Of a DNA stretch of 26,909 nucleotides, positions 15,853 to 24,365 are shown piece by piece. The notes beneath the pieces were generated by a model. The model saw only the letters and a program-made list of their open reading frames with translations, did no database searches and was not told the origin of the DNA. The stretch's first letter is position 1. Each line of letters starts with the position of its first letter. This stretch comes from a virus. Where the stretch lies: IMG/VR virus record IMGVR_UViG_3300028844_006872, positions 1 through 26,909 of that record. One strand, given 5' to 3'. Made by a program: the position numbers and the translations under genes.

Positions 15853-17898
15853 TTAGGCATCCGAGGTCCGAATTGCCGTAGTAGAGCCGCCAGCAGAACC
15901 GAGCGTACCGGTGGTCTCGAAGGTCTTGATGCCGGTGTTGTCACCGTCGGTACCGCCGTCACGAACACGAATAAACAAGGAGCGATCCGAATCGAACACC
16001 GCGTTGAAGGACACCGAGGTGCCGACCTGGTACACCGTACCGGTACCGCCTGCGTCCGTACCTGTTGCCGTGAAGCGAGTTCCCGGGGTGTCGTTGGCCG
16101 AACCTACAACAGTGTAGTCATCGCTAACGTCCGTCAGGATTTCGTACTCGACACCAACAACAAGGGAGTCGGAGTTAACAACGCTGCCCTGTGCCAGCTC
16201 ATCGATGTAGGAGATGAAGCTATCGTTAGCAGCCGCTGCTGACCAGGTGCCTGCCGCTGTGCAACCGGTAAAGTCGATCTCTCCCGAACCAGCGGTGAAG
16301 CCCGTGTAGTTAATGATCTGGTAGATGCCGTTGGCGTCCAGTACACGGATGGTGCCGGCAGCCGGGGTATCCTTGGCAGAGGGCTGGCCGGTGCCAATGG
16401 TCTCGACGTTGGAGGCCAGAACGACTGTGCCAGCACCTGTGGTCGCGGAGCTAACAGAGCCCGCAGTTACGGTGATCGCTTCGGCAGTTGCTACCTGGCA
16501 CTGGTCTACCTGCAGACCGCCAGAGCCGTCTTCCGGACCCACCAGGACCCGGTCCTCGTCGTGGATAACGCCGCCAACAGAGAAGCTGACGTTGTTCGGC
16601 GGCTGGTAGGTGTTGTTGTCAAGTGCACGGAACAGGTCGCTGTTGGACGTGTCGGCATACTCAATGGCAAAACCGTAAGCACCGATCAATGCGGTACCGG
16701 TTGAGCTACCACAGAACGGAGCAGTAATGGTGCGCTCGGTCGTGGTGCCGTTCGCATAAACAACGGCTGCGGAGGTACCGCCCGTTATTGCCACCCCGTC
16801 AGCTGAGGGTGCGGAGCCTGTCAGGAGCTGAATCCACATCTTCGTGGCAGTGGTGGCATCCGTATCGTCTACGGCAAGCAGCTGACCCGTGCCGCCTGTC
16901 CATGAGACTGCTTCCGGCTGGCCATTGTGGGTACCGCTTGCGGTACCGAAGGTACCGGACTCTGCGCCTGTGCCGCCCAGGGTGATCTCATGGGTGATGC
17001 CACGGAAGATGTTGGCGTCCATGTCGTAGAACGCTGCAGAGTTTGGCGTAGCGTTGGTGCCGGTACCGCCACTCAGTGCGGTCTCGCAAGCCGACAGGTA
17101 TTTCATGCGCTCGTAAAACTGCTTCGAGTTGTACGTGTCCATGTTCCACTCGGAGTAATAGAACTCGTCCGTGGTATCGTTGTTGATGTCGATCGCGTTG
17201 TAGCCCCACGTCACATTGTTAATCGTGCTGCGTGCGCTCGCGTCGGTGGTATCGTTGAGATCGTCTGTGTACGTCAACGCGAGCACGTTATTGCCTCGCG
17301 CAGTACCGTTAACCTTGAACTCCGAATAGGTCTTGCCAATCTCGCGGGTGATACCCACGATACGACGCCCGTCGATAGGGGTGCCGGCATTGTTGACCTT
17401 CAACATAAATCGATGTGAGATACCGTTCGCAGCATCGCGGTTCAGGCCGTGAGAGCCAGCGGTTTCGCCGTTAGGTACATTGTTCCACCAGTCGTCGGTA
17501 AGGACTGCGCCATCCTGGATGATCTGCAAGTCCATGCCTTCCCCGGCGATAACGACCAGGCCATCGTAGATAGAGCCGGTTTGGGCTTCGATGATCGAGC
17601 CATCAAACAGGTGCTCCCATATGGGGTCGCCGCCGCCGACCGTGCCGTCGTCCAGCGTGTAGCCTGCGTTGATCTGAATAATGTTATCGGTCGATCGATC
17701 AGACGGGGTCTCGTTCGTGATGTCGATGAGGTCGTCACCCGAGGAACTGGCGTCATCTGCCAAATCCTGCAGAAATCGATGAAGGTCGATAACCGGGTAA
17801 TATTCTGCCCCTGCCGTAGTGTGGTCCTGGGCGTTAGCCGCGGAGTCATAGTAGATGACCCCCGACGCATTGATTCCAATTCTGTCTGCTATAGCCAT
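15853..17898 (-). CDS. Very large beta-rich phage structural protein
   Basis: A 681-residue protein (ATG 17898, MAIADRIGINASGVIYYDSA; the TTG at 17904 would add two residues). The N-terminal 60 residues contain AEYYPVIDLHRFLQDLADDA, and later IWEHLFDGSIIEAQTGSIYD and ITHEITLGGTGAES. The remainder is a chain of Gly/Thr/Ala/Asp-rich beta modules (GTIRVLDANGIYQIINYTGF, SVSFNAVFDSDRSLFIRVRD). Such proteins occur in phages as large virion or appendage components; I do not know a specific function. Upstream lies a 100-base gap with an inverted repeat; the stop codon abuts the start of the cysteine-cluster gene. Confidence 0.6.
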   Translation of the reverse strand: MAIADRIGINASGVIYYDSAANAQDHTTAGAEYYPVIDLHRFLQDLADDASSSGDDLIDITNETPSDRSTDNIIQINAGYTLDDGTVGGGDPIWEHLFDGSIIEAQTGSIYDGLVVIAGEGMDLQIIQDGAVLTDDWWNNVPNGETAGSHGLNRDAANGISHRFMLKVNNAGTPIDGRRIVGITREIGKTYSEFKVNGTARGNNVLALTYTDDLNDTTDASARSTINNVTWGYNAIDINNDTTDEFYYSEWNMDTYNSKQFYERMKYLSACETALSGGTGTNATPNSAAFYDMDANIFRGITHEITLGGTGAESGTFGTASGTHNGQPEAVSWTGGTGQLLAVDDTDATTATKMWIQLLTGSAPSADGVAITGGTSAAVVYANGTTTERTITAPFCGSSTGTALIGAYGFAIEYADTSNSDLFRALDNNTYQPPNNVSFSVGGVIHDEDRVLVGPEDGSGGLQVDQCQVATAEAITVTAGSVSSATTGAGTVVLASNVETIGTGQPSAKDTPAAGTIRVLDANGIYQIINYTGFTAGSGEIDFTGCTAAGTWSAAAANDSFISYIDELAQGSVVNSDSLVVGVEYEILTDVSDDYTVVGSANDTPGTRFTATGTDAGGTGTVYQVGTSVSFNAVFDSDRSLFIRVRDGGTDGDNTGIKTFETTGTLGSAGGSTTAIRTSDA

Positions 17899-17965
17899 AG
17901 TCAATTACCCGTTATCAAATAAAAGAAACTTTTTTACGTTAGCTAGCCTCTATACCCCTCATCTG

Positions 17966-17988
17966 CAGCTATAGTATCAGAATAGCTG
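17966..17988. promoter_or_regulatory. Inverted repeat in the gap between two large appendage genes
   Basis: CAGCTAT and ATAGCTG (17966-17972 and 17982-17988) surround a 9-base spacer in the 102-base gap 17899-18000, one of the longer gaps within the appendage cassette. The gap is A+T-rich. On the minus strand the T run comes before the stem, so it is not a minus-strand terminator. It could be a protein-binding site or an mRNA hairpin. Confidence 0.25.
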
Positions 17989-18000
17989 AAAAAATAATTG

Positions 18001-20658
18001 CTACGAGTAGGTGTAGCCAAGTCTGTTGTCCCACACATGGACATAGTCCGCCGAGCCATTGGCCCACTCTTCCGTAACATCGTCATCAGAACCGATAGTG
18101 ATCCGCCGTATCCGCCACAGGGGCTGGTCGTCGGTCACGCCCGGGTCAGCCTCCCCTCGATAGAGAAGAAGGTCTGAAATAAAATCTACTCGCTTGGCTT
18201 GAGCCACTTCTACCTCCGGGTCTGGACAATCACCAGGCTCTGCATCAGGGCAGGGGCCGCAAGGGGCGCCTGTAGAAACTGCCGAAGAACCTGAGTCTGC
18301 GCTAATAATAGCAGCACTGCCGGAAGTCAGCACGCTGCTAGAGCTGGGGAACTTGAGGATAGAAGCACCTTGAGTATTCCCTGGGTCAATAATTGTAGGT
18401 CCGCACCCGGCATAAATGATGTCGCTCCCGCTCGCGATTGACAGGATATCAGCGCACACTTCTCTATCGCCGACAACCAGGAGCCCAATTGCCTCAGCGC
18501 TCCTGATAGCCGTTACGTTAACAGGCCAGTCAGCGGTAACCACGGGGAAACCTACCGATTCAGCACTGGGTATGCCGACAGGAACAACAGGCCCGTCCCC
18601 GGATATAGTAAGTGAGCCAAAGGCCTCAGATGTTTCTATACCCGCAGGAGAAACCGCCCAGCCTGCGGTTACCGCTGCGGTGCCGAAAACCTCGGCACTC
18701 GGGATGCCGGTGGCAACGACATCATTACCAAGGGTTAGGCCCGGGGTGCCGAACACCTCTGCAGAGGGGAGGCCGGTTGCGGTGACTTCCCAGTCTGCGG
18801 ATACGGCAGGGGTGCCAAAGACTTCAGCGGTGGCGATGCCGGTGGGAACAACGAAATCCTCCCCGGATACGGTGAGGGAGCCCACAGCCTCTGCAGAGGC
18901 GATGCCAGCTGTTGTGACTTCCCAGTTTGCGGTTACCGCAGCGGTGCCGAAAACCTCAGAAAAAGCTATACCGGTTGTTGTGATTTCCCAGTCTGCGGAT
19001 ACGGCAGGGGTGCCAAAGACTTCAGCGGTACCTGTCCCGGTTGTTGTGACTTCCCAATCCGCGGTAACAGACTGGGTGCCAAAGACTTCAGCGGTGGCGA
19101 TGCCGGCGGGAACAACGAAACCCTCCCCAGATACGGTGAGGGAGCCCACAGCCTCTGCAGAGGGGAGGCCGGCTGTTGTGACTTCCCAGTCTGCGGTTAC
19201 CGCCGCAGACCCAATGGTCTCGGAACCGGCTATACCGGCAGGTGCTACATCTATTGACACCCCAAACGAGCCGAACCCCTCAGCACTGTCAATCCCCGTC
19301 AAGGTAACAGCCCAACCCGCGCTAACAGACTGGGAACCGAACGCCTCAGCACTGCCGACCCCTGTCAGGGTAACAGGCCAGTCAGCGGTAACCGACTGGG
19401 AACCGAACGCCTCAGCACTGCCGACCCCTGTCAGGGTAACAGGCCAGTCAGCGGTAACCGACTGAGAACCGAACACCTCAGCACTACCGATCCCCGTCAG
19501 GGTAACAGCCCAACCCGCGCTAACAGACTGGGAACCGAGCGCCTCAGCACTGCCGACCCCTGTCAGGGTAACAGGCCAGTCAGCGGTAACCGCCTGGGAA
19601 CCGAACACCTCAGCAGAGGGGATTCCTGTAACCGTTATGGTCCCATCCCCGTATACAGCCAGGGAACCGAACGCCTCAGCACTACCGATCCCCGTCAGGG
19701 TAACAGGCCAGTCCGCGGTAACCGCCGCAGACCCAACGGCCTCTCCGCTGGCTATGCCAGCAGGAGCGACATCTACTGACACACCCGGGTTGCCAAACGC
19801 CTCAGCACTACCGACCCCCGTCAGGGCAACAGCCCAGTCAGCGGTAACCGACTGAGAACCGAACACCTCAGCACTGCCAATCCCCGTCAGGGTAACGGGC
19901 CAGTCAGCGGTAACCGACTGAGAACCGAACACCTCAGCACTACCGATCCCCGTCAGGGCAACAGCCCGATCAACGGCAACCGTCTGGGAACCGAACACCT
20001 CAGCACTGCCGATCCCCGTCAGGGTAACAGCCCAGTCAGAGGTGACCGTCTGGGAACCGAACCCCTCAGCACTGCCGACCCCTGTCAGGGTAACAGGCCA
20101 GTCAGCGGTAACCGACTGAGAACCGAACCCCTCAGCACTACCGATCCCCGTGAGGGAAACAGGCCAGTCAGCGGTAACCGACTGAGAACCGAACACCTCA
20201 GCACTGCCGACCCCCGTCAGGGAAACAGGCCAGTCAGCGGTAACCGTCTGGGAACCGAACACCTCAGCACTGCCGATCCCAGTCAGGGCAACAGGCCAGT
20301 CCGCGGTAACCGACTGAGAACCGAACACCTCAGCACTGCCGATCCCAGTCAGGGCAACAGGCCAGTCCGCGGTAACCGCCTGGGAACCGAACACCTCAGC
20401 ACTGCCAATCCCCGTGAGGGCAACAGGCCAGTCAGCGGTAACCGCCTGGGAACCGAACTCCTCAGCACTGCCAATCCCTGTCAGGGTAACAGCCCAATCC
20501 GCGGTGACAGACTGGGAACCGAACACCTCAGCACTACCGATCCCCGTCAGGGCAACAGCCCAGTCAGCGGCAGCCGTCGGTAAACCAACCGCTGCCAAAT
20601 AACCGCTGGCTTCAGGTAACTCTGAGTCAGCGGTCACCAATGCAGAGTCAGCGGTCAC
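18001..20658 (-). CDS. 22-residue-repeat surface protein, main open frame (5' end displaced by frameshift)
   Basis: A GTG at 20658 would give 885 residues, but this is likely the downstream part of a longer gene that begins at 21142. About 31 units near 22 residues follow one another, with core SAE-x-FGS, a TADW-x-V segment and an LTG-[IV]-G end. Units near the N-terminus are almost identical; those nearer the C-terminus diverge (for example TAEVFGTPAVSADWE and SGEGFVVPAGI). After about residue 720 the repeats stop and a Cys/Pro segment (APCGPCPDAEPGDCPDPEVE) leads to a conserved terminal domain beginning AKRVDFISDLLLYRGEADPG, with WRIRRITIGS and HVWDNRLGYTYS, which I recognise as a common small phage structural module. 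Probably a fibrous adhesin or surface spacer. Confidence 0.65.
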   Translation of the reverse strand: MTADSALVTADSELPEASGYLAAVGLPTAAADWAVALTGIGSAEVFGSQSVTADWAVTLTGIGSAEEFGSQAVTADWPVALTGIGSAEVFGSQAVTADWPVALTGIGSAEVFGSQSVTADWPVALTGIGSAEVFGSQTVTADWPVSLTGVGSAEVFGSQSVTADWPVSLTGIGSAEGFGSQSVTADWPVTLTGVGSAEGFGSQTVTSDWAVTLTGIGSAEVFGSQTVAVDRAVALTGIGSAEVFGSQSVTADWPVTLTGIGSAEVFGSQSVTADWAVALTGVGSAEAFGNPGVSVDVAPAGIASGEAVGSAAVTADWPVTLTGIGSAEAFGSLAVYGDGTITVTGIPSAEVFGSQAVTADWPVTLTGVGSAEALGSQSVSAGWAVTLTGIGSAEVFGSQSVTADWPVTLTGVGSAEAFGSQSVTADWPVTLTGVGSAEAFGSQSVSAGWAVTLTGIDSAEGFGSFGVSIDVAPAGIAGSETIGSAAVTADWEVTTAGLPSAEAVGSLTVSGEGFVVPAGIATAEVFGTQSVTADWEVTTTGTGTAEVFGTPAVSADWEITTTGIAFSEVFGTAAVTANWEVTTAGIASAEAVGSLTVSGEDFVVPTGIATAEVFGTPAVSADWEVTATGLPSAEVFGTPGLTLGNDVVATGIPSAEVFGTAAVTAGWAVSPAGIETSEAFGSLTISGDGPVVPVGIPSAESVGFPVVTADWPVNVTAIRSAEAIGLLVVGDREVCADILSIASGSDIIYAGCGPTIIDPGNTQGASILKFPSSSSVLTSGSAAIISADSGSSAVSTGAPCGPCPDAEPGDCPDPEVEVAQAKRVDFISDLLLYRGEADPGVTDDQPLWRIRRITIGSDDDVTEEWANGSADYVHVWDNRLGYTYS

Positions 20659-21076
20659 CTGGTCGGCGCCGCCAACCCCTACTGGGAAAACAGCCCCGTC
20701 AGCGGTAACCGACGGTGAACCGAACGCTTCAGCACTGGCGATGCCGGTGGGCGCGACATCTACCGATACGCCCGGCGAGCCGAACGCCTCAGCACTACCG
20801 ATCCCCGTCAGGGTAACGGGCCAGTCAGCGGTAACCGCCTGGGAACCGAACGCCTCAGCACTACCGATCCCCGTCAGGGTAACGGGCCAGTCAGCGGTAA
20901 CCGCCTGGGAACCGAACGCCTCAGCACTACCGATCCCCGTCAGGGTAACGGGCCGTAACCGTTATGGTCCCATCCCCGTATACAGCCAGGGAACCGAACG
21001 CCTCAGCACTACCGATCCCCGTCAGGGTAACGGGCCAGTCAGCGGTAACCGTTTGGGAACCGAACGCCTCGGCACT
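18480..21076 (-). repeat. Tandem array of about 66-bp coding repeats
   Basis: Roughly 37 head-to-tail units of 66 bp (a few of 60 bp) encode the SAE-x-FG repeat protein. Three adjacent units around 20788-20950 are nearly identical copies. A composite segment with TITVT coding sequence occurs both at about 19628-19710 and at 20955-21035 with long identity, showing block copying inside the array. There are no unique spacers, so it is not CRISPR. Confidence 0.9.
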
Positions 21077-21142
21077 ACCGATCCCTGTGGTCGTAATGGA
21101 AAGCGCCGCTATCGGCAAAAATCTGAATTTTAAGCTACGCAT
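20927..21142 (-). pseudogene. 5' fragment of the repeat-protein gene, cut by frameshift
   Basis: A 71-codon frame starts at ATG 21142, one base past the stop of the LamG-like gene (TGA C ATG), so it is the natural coupled start. It reads MRSLKFRFLPIAALSITTTG and then two repeat units in the same style as the 885-residue frame, before ending ITVTARYPDGDR and a stop. Between plus-strand bases 20954 and 20955, eight bases (agtcagcg) found at this point in every ordinary unit are missing. Restoring them continues TITVT into ADWPVTLTGIG and the downstream frame, giving one protein of about 1049 residues. Possible causes are a real deletion, phase variation or a collapse during assembly of the repeats. 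Confidence 0.7.
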
Positions 21143-21143
21143 G

Positions 21144-21866
21144 TCAGGCCGGAATCAGGAACTGGTAGGGGTCACGATTAAGCGCTGTCGCTTCCGAGAG
21201 GCTCAGTGCCTTGTTGAATACGTAGAGATGTTTTATCCACCCGTAGTAACCATAAGTGGGGACGGAGGCGTCAACCCCAATCGACATATTCGTGGGCAGC
21301 CCAAAAGCAGTCCGGGTAACAGAGGTCGTTATAGCCAGCTCTCCCAGCGGGGCCCCTTCGATCACGGCTACATTGTTTGTCCCGGCTTTGGAACTGACAC
21401 AGTAGACGCTGGGATCCGTTGCTGTGCGGGCAGGAGTAATGCCCGATATGTCCCTTATAGTGGAAAACGCGTCATCATACACAAGGCCGTTAAAATTCCT
21501 GAAAGTGGCGCCCGACGAAGTCCCCATTAACCAAAGCATTGCATCCAGGTTGTCAGTAGTGGCATTCTCCAGCTCTATAAAGACAGTGGCCTCCCCCGCA
21601 GAAAACCGGTAAGTTTGGGCATTCCAATAGGTGTAGTCACCGCGGGTGTAAAGCGTCCATAAGCTCCCGTCCGGTCTTACCTCCTTAGGAAGATCGCCAG
21701 AATGGAAAACGTTGGTATTACTGGCAATGTTATGCCGCATGTCCAGAAAACAATGGACAGCGTGATTGGAAAGGGGGTGCTCTGGATTAAGCTCTACTCT
21801 GCCGAGTGGCTTCTTGCCGGGGATCCATAGATTAGGTTCACGCAGCATGGCATCATCAATGAACAT
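21144..21866 (-). CDS. LamG / concanavalin-A-like protein
   Basis: A 240-residue protein starting MFIDDAMLREPNLWIPGKKP. The first 35 residues (up to NPEHPLSNHAVHCFLD) are a short N-terminal extension typical of phage proteins of this group. The centre has beta strands like a jelly-roll (EATVFIELENA, LDAMLWLMGTSSGATFR), and the C-terminus, GYYGWIKHLYVFNKALSLSE followed by ATALNRDPYQFLIPA, is the usual end of LamG/pentraxin-like sandwiches with the (W/Y)-(N/D)-(R/K)-ALS-x-x-E-x-x-x-LxxDPxxF pattern. A carbohydrate- or surface-binding role is inferred. GGGGGCTTCG precedes the start. One base separates it from the repeat protein start, so the two are co-translated. Confidence 0.7.
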   Translation of the reverse strand: MFIDDAMLREPNLWIPGKKPLGRVELNPEHPLSNHAVHCFLDMRHNIASNTNVFHSGDLPKEVRPDGSLWTLYTRGDYTYWNAQTYRFSAGEATVFIELENATTDNLDAMLWLMGTSSGATFRNFNGLVYDDAFSTIRDISGITPARTATDPSVYCVSSKAGTNNVAVIEGAPLGELAITTSVTRTAFGLPTNMSIGVDASVPTYGYYGWIKHLYVFNKALSLSEATALNRDPYQFLIPA

Positions 21867-21875
21867 CGAAGCCCC

Positions 21876-22340
21876 CTACGCTGTTGAGAATCCATGCGGT
21901 CGCCAGTAGATAGTGTTACCGGATGCAGCCAGAGCAATGTTGGTTCTATTGCGCACCCCCCATTTGTATTTACCGTTGGGCAGCGTGATATTTCTCATCA
22001 CCATGTTCTGGGCAGCCGTAGTTCCCGTTGTCGGCGCCGAGTTCACGTAGAATACCTGATTCTCTTGTTCAGCCACGATGCCGTCACCCGTCCACGTTGG
22101 ATATGTGGTGCCGTCTACCGAGGGCACCAAGAAGACCTCAATAAGAGAGTCAGTGCCGGTGAATGCCGCTGATGCGAGAACGATTCGAAGATCCACCATG
22201 ATGTACTTATTGGTGCTGTTATCTATCTCATCGCTCAGATCAGTCCATTCCTCATTGGCCAGGGACACCAACGTACGCGTCCCCGTGAATGATATCGCCG
22301 CTTCGGCGGCCTGGTAACCGGACAGCGCTGCGTCAGCCAT
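21876..22340 (-). CDS. Beta-rich virion-type protein, function unknown
   Basis: A 154-residue protein, MADAALSGYQAAEAAISFTG, with beta segments containing LVSLANEEWTDLSDEIDNST, DSLIEVFLVPSVDGTTYPTW and a C-terminal LPNGKYKWGVRNRTNIALAA, then NTIYWRPHGFSTA. The pattern of EVFLVPSVDGTTYPTWTG with LPNGKYKWGVRN is one I have seen in small phage structural proteins without a known role. GGAGGGTGAACC lies upstream of the ATG. It probably coats or joins an appendage. Confidence 0.55.
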   Translation of the reverse strand: MADAALSGYQAAEAAISFTGTRTLVSLANEEWTDLSDEIDNSTNKYIMVDLRIVLASAAFTGTDSLIEVFLVPSVDGTTYPTWTGDGIVAEQENQVFYVNSAPTTGTTAAQNMVMRNITLPNGKYKWGVRNRTNIALAASGNTIYWRPHGFSTA

Positions 22341-22368
22341 GGTTCACCCTCCAGAGACCCCGCCGCCC

Positions 22369-22776
22369 CTACAGTTTGAATATCTTGTTGGCGCCGTCAT
22401 CCCAGGTGATGTTGACATCGCCTCCGCCGGGAGTGACCGGCAATCCGGTGGCGGTGTCGATATAGGCGATCAACTCTGAAGTGCCATCGGTACCGGTGTG
22501 GTGGTAAATGACGAGCGCCTCTGAAACATCCCCGGAAACTGTTGTAAACGTTATGTCTGCAGCATCAGCAACACCCGCCGTGACGCTCTTGCCCGTGAAA
22601 GCCCCGGATACAGCGACCCGGTTACCGGCGCCTATAACATCAAGGAAATCGTCAGTAGCCTGGTTGGCCGTATAGGTGTCTGTGTCTACCAGCACGGCCC
22701 GGATGTCGTCCGTGCCCCAACTGAGATTGCCGTCAAGGAATGCCTCTCTTGCCAGATCGTATAAAAAGTTTGCCAT
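22369..22776 (-). CDS. Small conserved phage structural protein
   Basis: A 135-residue protein starting MANFLYDLAREAFLDGNLSW, followed by DDIRAVLVDTDTYTANQATD, VAVSGAFTGKSVTAGVADAA, a centre ALVIYHHTGTDGTSELIAYI, and ending GDVNITWDDGANKIFKL. This is a recognisable family widely seen in tailed phages of Gram-negative bacteria, generally annotated only as structural or hypothetical. An AGGAG ribosome site lies about nine bases before the ATG. It sits with two similar small beta proteins, suggesting a set of decoration or appendage components. Confidence 0.65.
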   Translation of the reverse strand: MANFLYDLAREAFLDGNLSWGTDDIRAVLVDTDTYTANQATDDFLDVIGAGNRVAVSGAFTGKSVTAGVADAADITFTTVSGDVSEALVIYHHTGTDGTSELIAYIDTATGLPVTPGGGDVNITWDDGANKIFKL

Positions 22777-22815
22777 GTCGCGTGCTCCTGCGCAGTTGTC
22801 TAGCTAGATTGTACC

Positions 22816-23205
22816 CTAAACAGGTTGATTCATCCTTATGTCAAACGTCGGGAGGGTCTTGGGATCGCTGACCGCAATGTCTGCGTCCCCCGTCTCATTT
22901 GTTACAGCAAGGACCTTGGAATTGGTGACGTCCACAATGGCGACATGCAGGTCAGGGTTGGTAGCGCTCCCTGAAGCAGTGCCGGACTTTTCCGCTACCG
23001 TCAGTTTGCGGCCTGTGCCGTTATTGCCAAGGGCCAGATCCCCGGCCACAAGGTCAATGGCCATGACCTTGGCAGCGTCCACCGTGGCGTACGCGTTACC
23101 CTGGGTGTAGCCGTCAATCAACAACAGGTCAACGTTGCCAGCGGCCTGGTCGATGATGTGTTGCAGACCATTGTCTAAAACATCCGGGTGTAGGTATTTA
23201 GGCAT
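22816..23205 (-). CDS. Small conserved phage protein, decoration-like
   Basis: A 129-residue protein, MPKYLHPDVLDNGLQHIIDQ, then VDLLLIDGYTQGNAYATVDA, a Gly/Thr-rich beta centre (GRKLTVAEKSGTASGSATNP) and a C-terminus DPKTLPTFDIRMNQPV. The opening HPDVLDNGLxxI and the DGYTxGxAYATVDA segment are familiar from small phage proteins of unknown function that resemble decoration proteins in size and composition. GGGAG precedes the start. It is the first small beta protein after the propeller pair. Confidence 0.6.
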   Translation of the reverse strand: MPKYLHPDVLDNGLQHIIDQAAGNVDLLLIDGYTQGNAYATVDAAKVMAIDLVAGDLALGNNGTGRKLTVAEKSGTASGSATNPDLHVAIVDVTNSKVLAVTNETGDADIAVSDPKTLPTFDIRMNQPV

Positions 23206-23231
23206 TGCTTATAACTCCCGGTGTATAAGAT

Positions 23232-24356
23232 TTAAAAAGAAGTGCCCACCGCCAATCCAAAATCCATGTCTCGTGGCCAAATATTGTGGGTGGAATTACT
23301 TGCCGTGTAAACCATCATCCAAACGCCGGGTTCACCATTAACGCCCGCACCCACTTCAATAGGTCTTGCAATAGATATTAGCCCATTATCCCATTGAACA
23401 CCCTTCAAGCCATTGAGAAGCAGCGGTCTCATATATTTAAATGTTTTACCATAATCGTCAGAACACCAGAGTTCAAGCGGTCCCAACTGATATGCAATTG
23501 AATGCCCTACCCAAGAATTGTATCTGTTTACGGCAGCCCATAGACGATTTGCGTACGGCCATATCTTTATGTCATAGAACTGTTTGGTTGCACCGTCTGT
23601 TCCCATTGCTTGTGCATTGAAATCAGCGATCACTCCTTGGTCCGTGAATGTGCTGGTGAGACTATTGGTGGCAGACTCATAGTAGCCTATGGAACGCCTA
23701 TTAATATCATGATCCTGTGAATAATACATGCGCCAAACATCGAGATGCTCCACGTATATTAAACATTTTGCTTCACAGGAAGTGGCGCCGTGAGAGGCCA
23801 CCAATATGGGAGTAGAGACATAATCAAAATTTAAACCATCCGTGGAGTCATAAACCATATTGGAAGTAGGAGTCTTAATAACCATAAGCCAATAGGAAGC
23901 TCCAGTCCTTAGTAAATCAACGACTTCATGGCCTTGATGAATGACCGTGAGATTATTGTTTGTTGTGTCGTCGCCGCCTTGAGCGGCGGTGTGAGTTATT
24001 GCACCGATATTCGGCTTTGTCCAATTCAAGAGATCCGGACTTGTCGCTATGGCGGGTCCATATATACTGCTAGTCGAATAAGCAATGTATGCCATACGAA
24101 ACGTGCCGTCCACATCCTGCGTCACATTGGCACCGTAAACATAATTATCCCAGGCATCTCTGGGAAATTTCGAATCTACAATTCTGCCTCGATAAATTTC
24201 GCTTGCGCCTTTAGCAAGGTGTTTGACCATTGTATGGTCATGCATGGCACCTAGACTTGAGACTTCACTACGTTTGTCCAATTCGGAAATCACGTCATAA
24301 TTCTCTTCAGATCTGTTACGGTCTCCGTAAAAATTTTCTTTATATAATGTAGCCAT
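23232..24356 (-). CDS. Glycosidase-like five-bladed beta-propeller protein, copy 2
   Basis: A 374-residue paralogue of the preceding gene. An N-terminal helical segment (about residues 1-60) is followed by propeller-like repeats: FPRDAWDNYVYGANVTQDVD (64-83), GPAIATSPDLLNWTKP (100-115), THTAAQGGDDTTNNNL (121-136), YDSTDGLNFDYVS, QFYDIKIWPY and LGPLELWCSDDYGKTF. These are typical of GH43/GH32-like propellers. Residues equivalent to catalytic acids may be Asp67 or Asp70 in RDAWD, Glu195 in CEAKC and Asp262 in QFYD; each has a match in the paralogue. No signal peptide or membrane segment. The gene is visibly richer in A+T than most of the window. A tailspike-like host-polysaccharide enzyme or lectin is inferred. 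AGGAGTGACAG precedes the start. Confidence 0.65.
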   Translation of the reverse strand: MATLYKENFYGDRNRSEENYDVISELDKRSEVSSLGAMHDHTMVKHLAKGASEIYRGRIVDSKFPRDAWDNYVYGANVTQDVDGTFRMAYIAYSTSSIYGPAIATSPDLLNWTKPNIGAITHTAAQGGDDTTNNNLTVIHQGHEVVDLLRTGASYWLMVIKTPTSNMVYDSTDGLNFDYVSTPILVASHGATSCEAKCLIYVEHLDVWRMYYSQDHDINRRSIGYYESATNSLTSTFTDQGVIADFNAQAMGTDGATKQFYDIKIWPYANRLWAAVNRYNSWVGHSIAYQLGPLELWCSDDYGKTFKYMRPLLLNGLKGVQWDNGLISIARPIEVGAGVNGEPGVWMMVYTASNSTHNIWPRDMDFGLAVGTSF

Positions 24357-24365
24357 CTGTCACTC

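Noticed and set aside
17966-17988. Inverted repeat with an A/T run as a terminator
   Set aside because: The T run precedes the stem in the direction of transcription; only a plus-strand transcript would fit, and there are no plus-strand genes.
18416-19465. A 349-codon open frame on the plus strand
   Set aside because: It is the antisense image of the 66-bp repeats: repeating ASALPTPVRVTGQSAV follows directly from the coding repeat on the minus strand, and it has no convincing ribosome site or neighbours.
18480-21076. Repeat array as CRISPR
   Set aside because: Units are continuous, coding, 66 bp long and without unique spacers; no cas genes are near.
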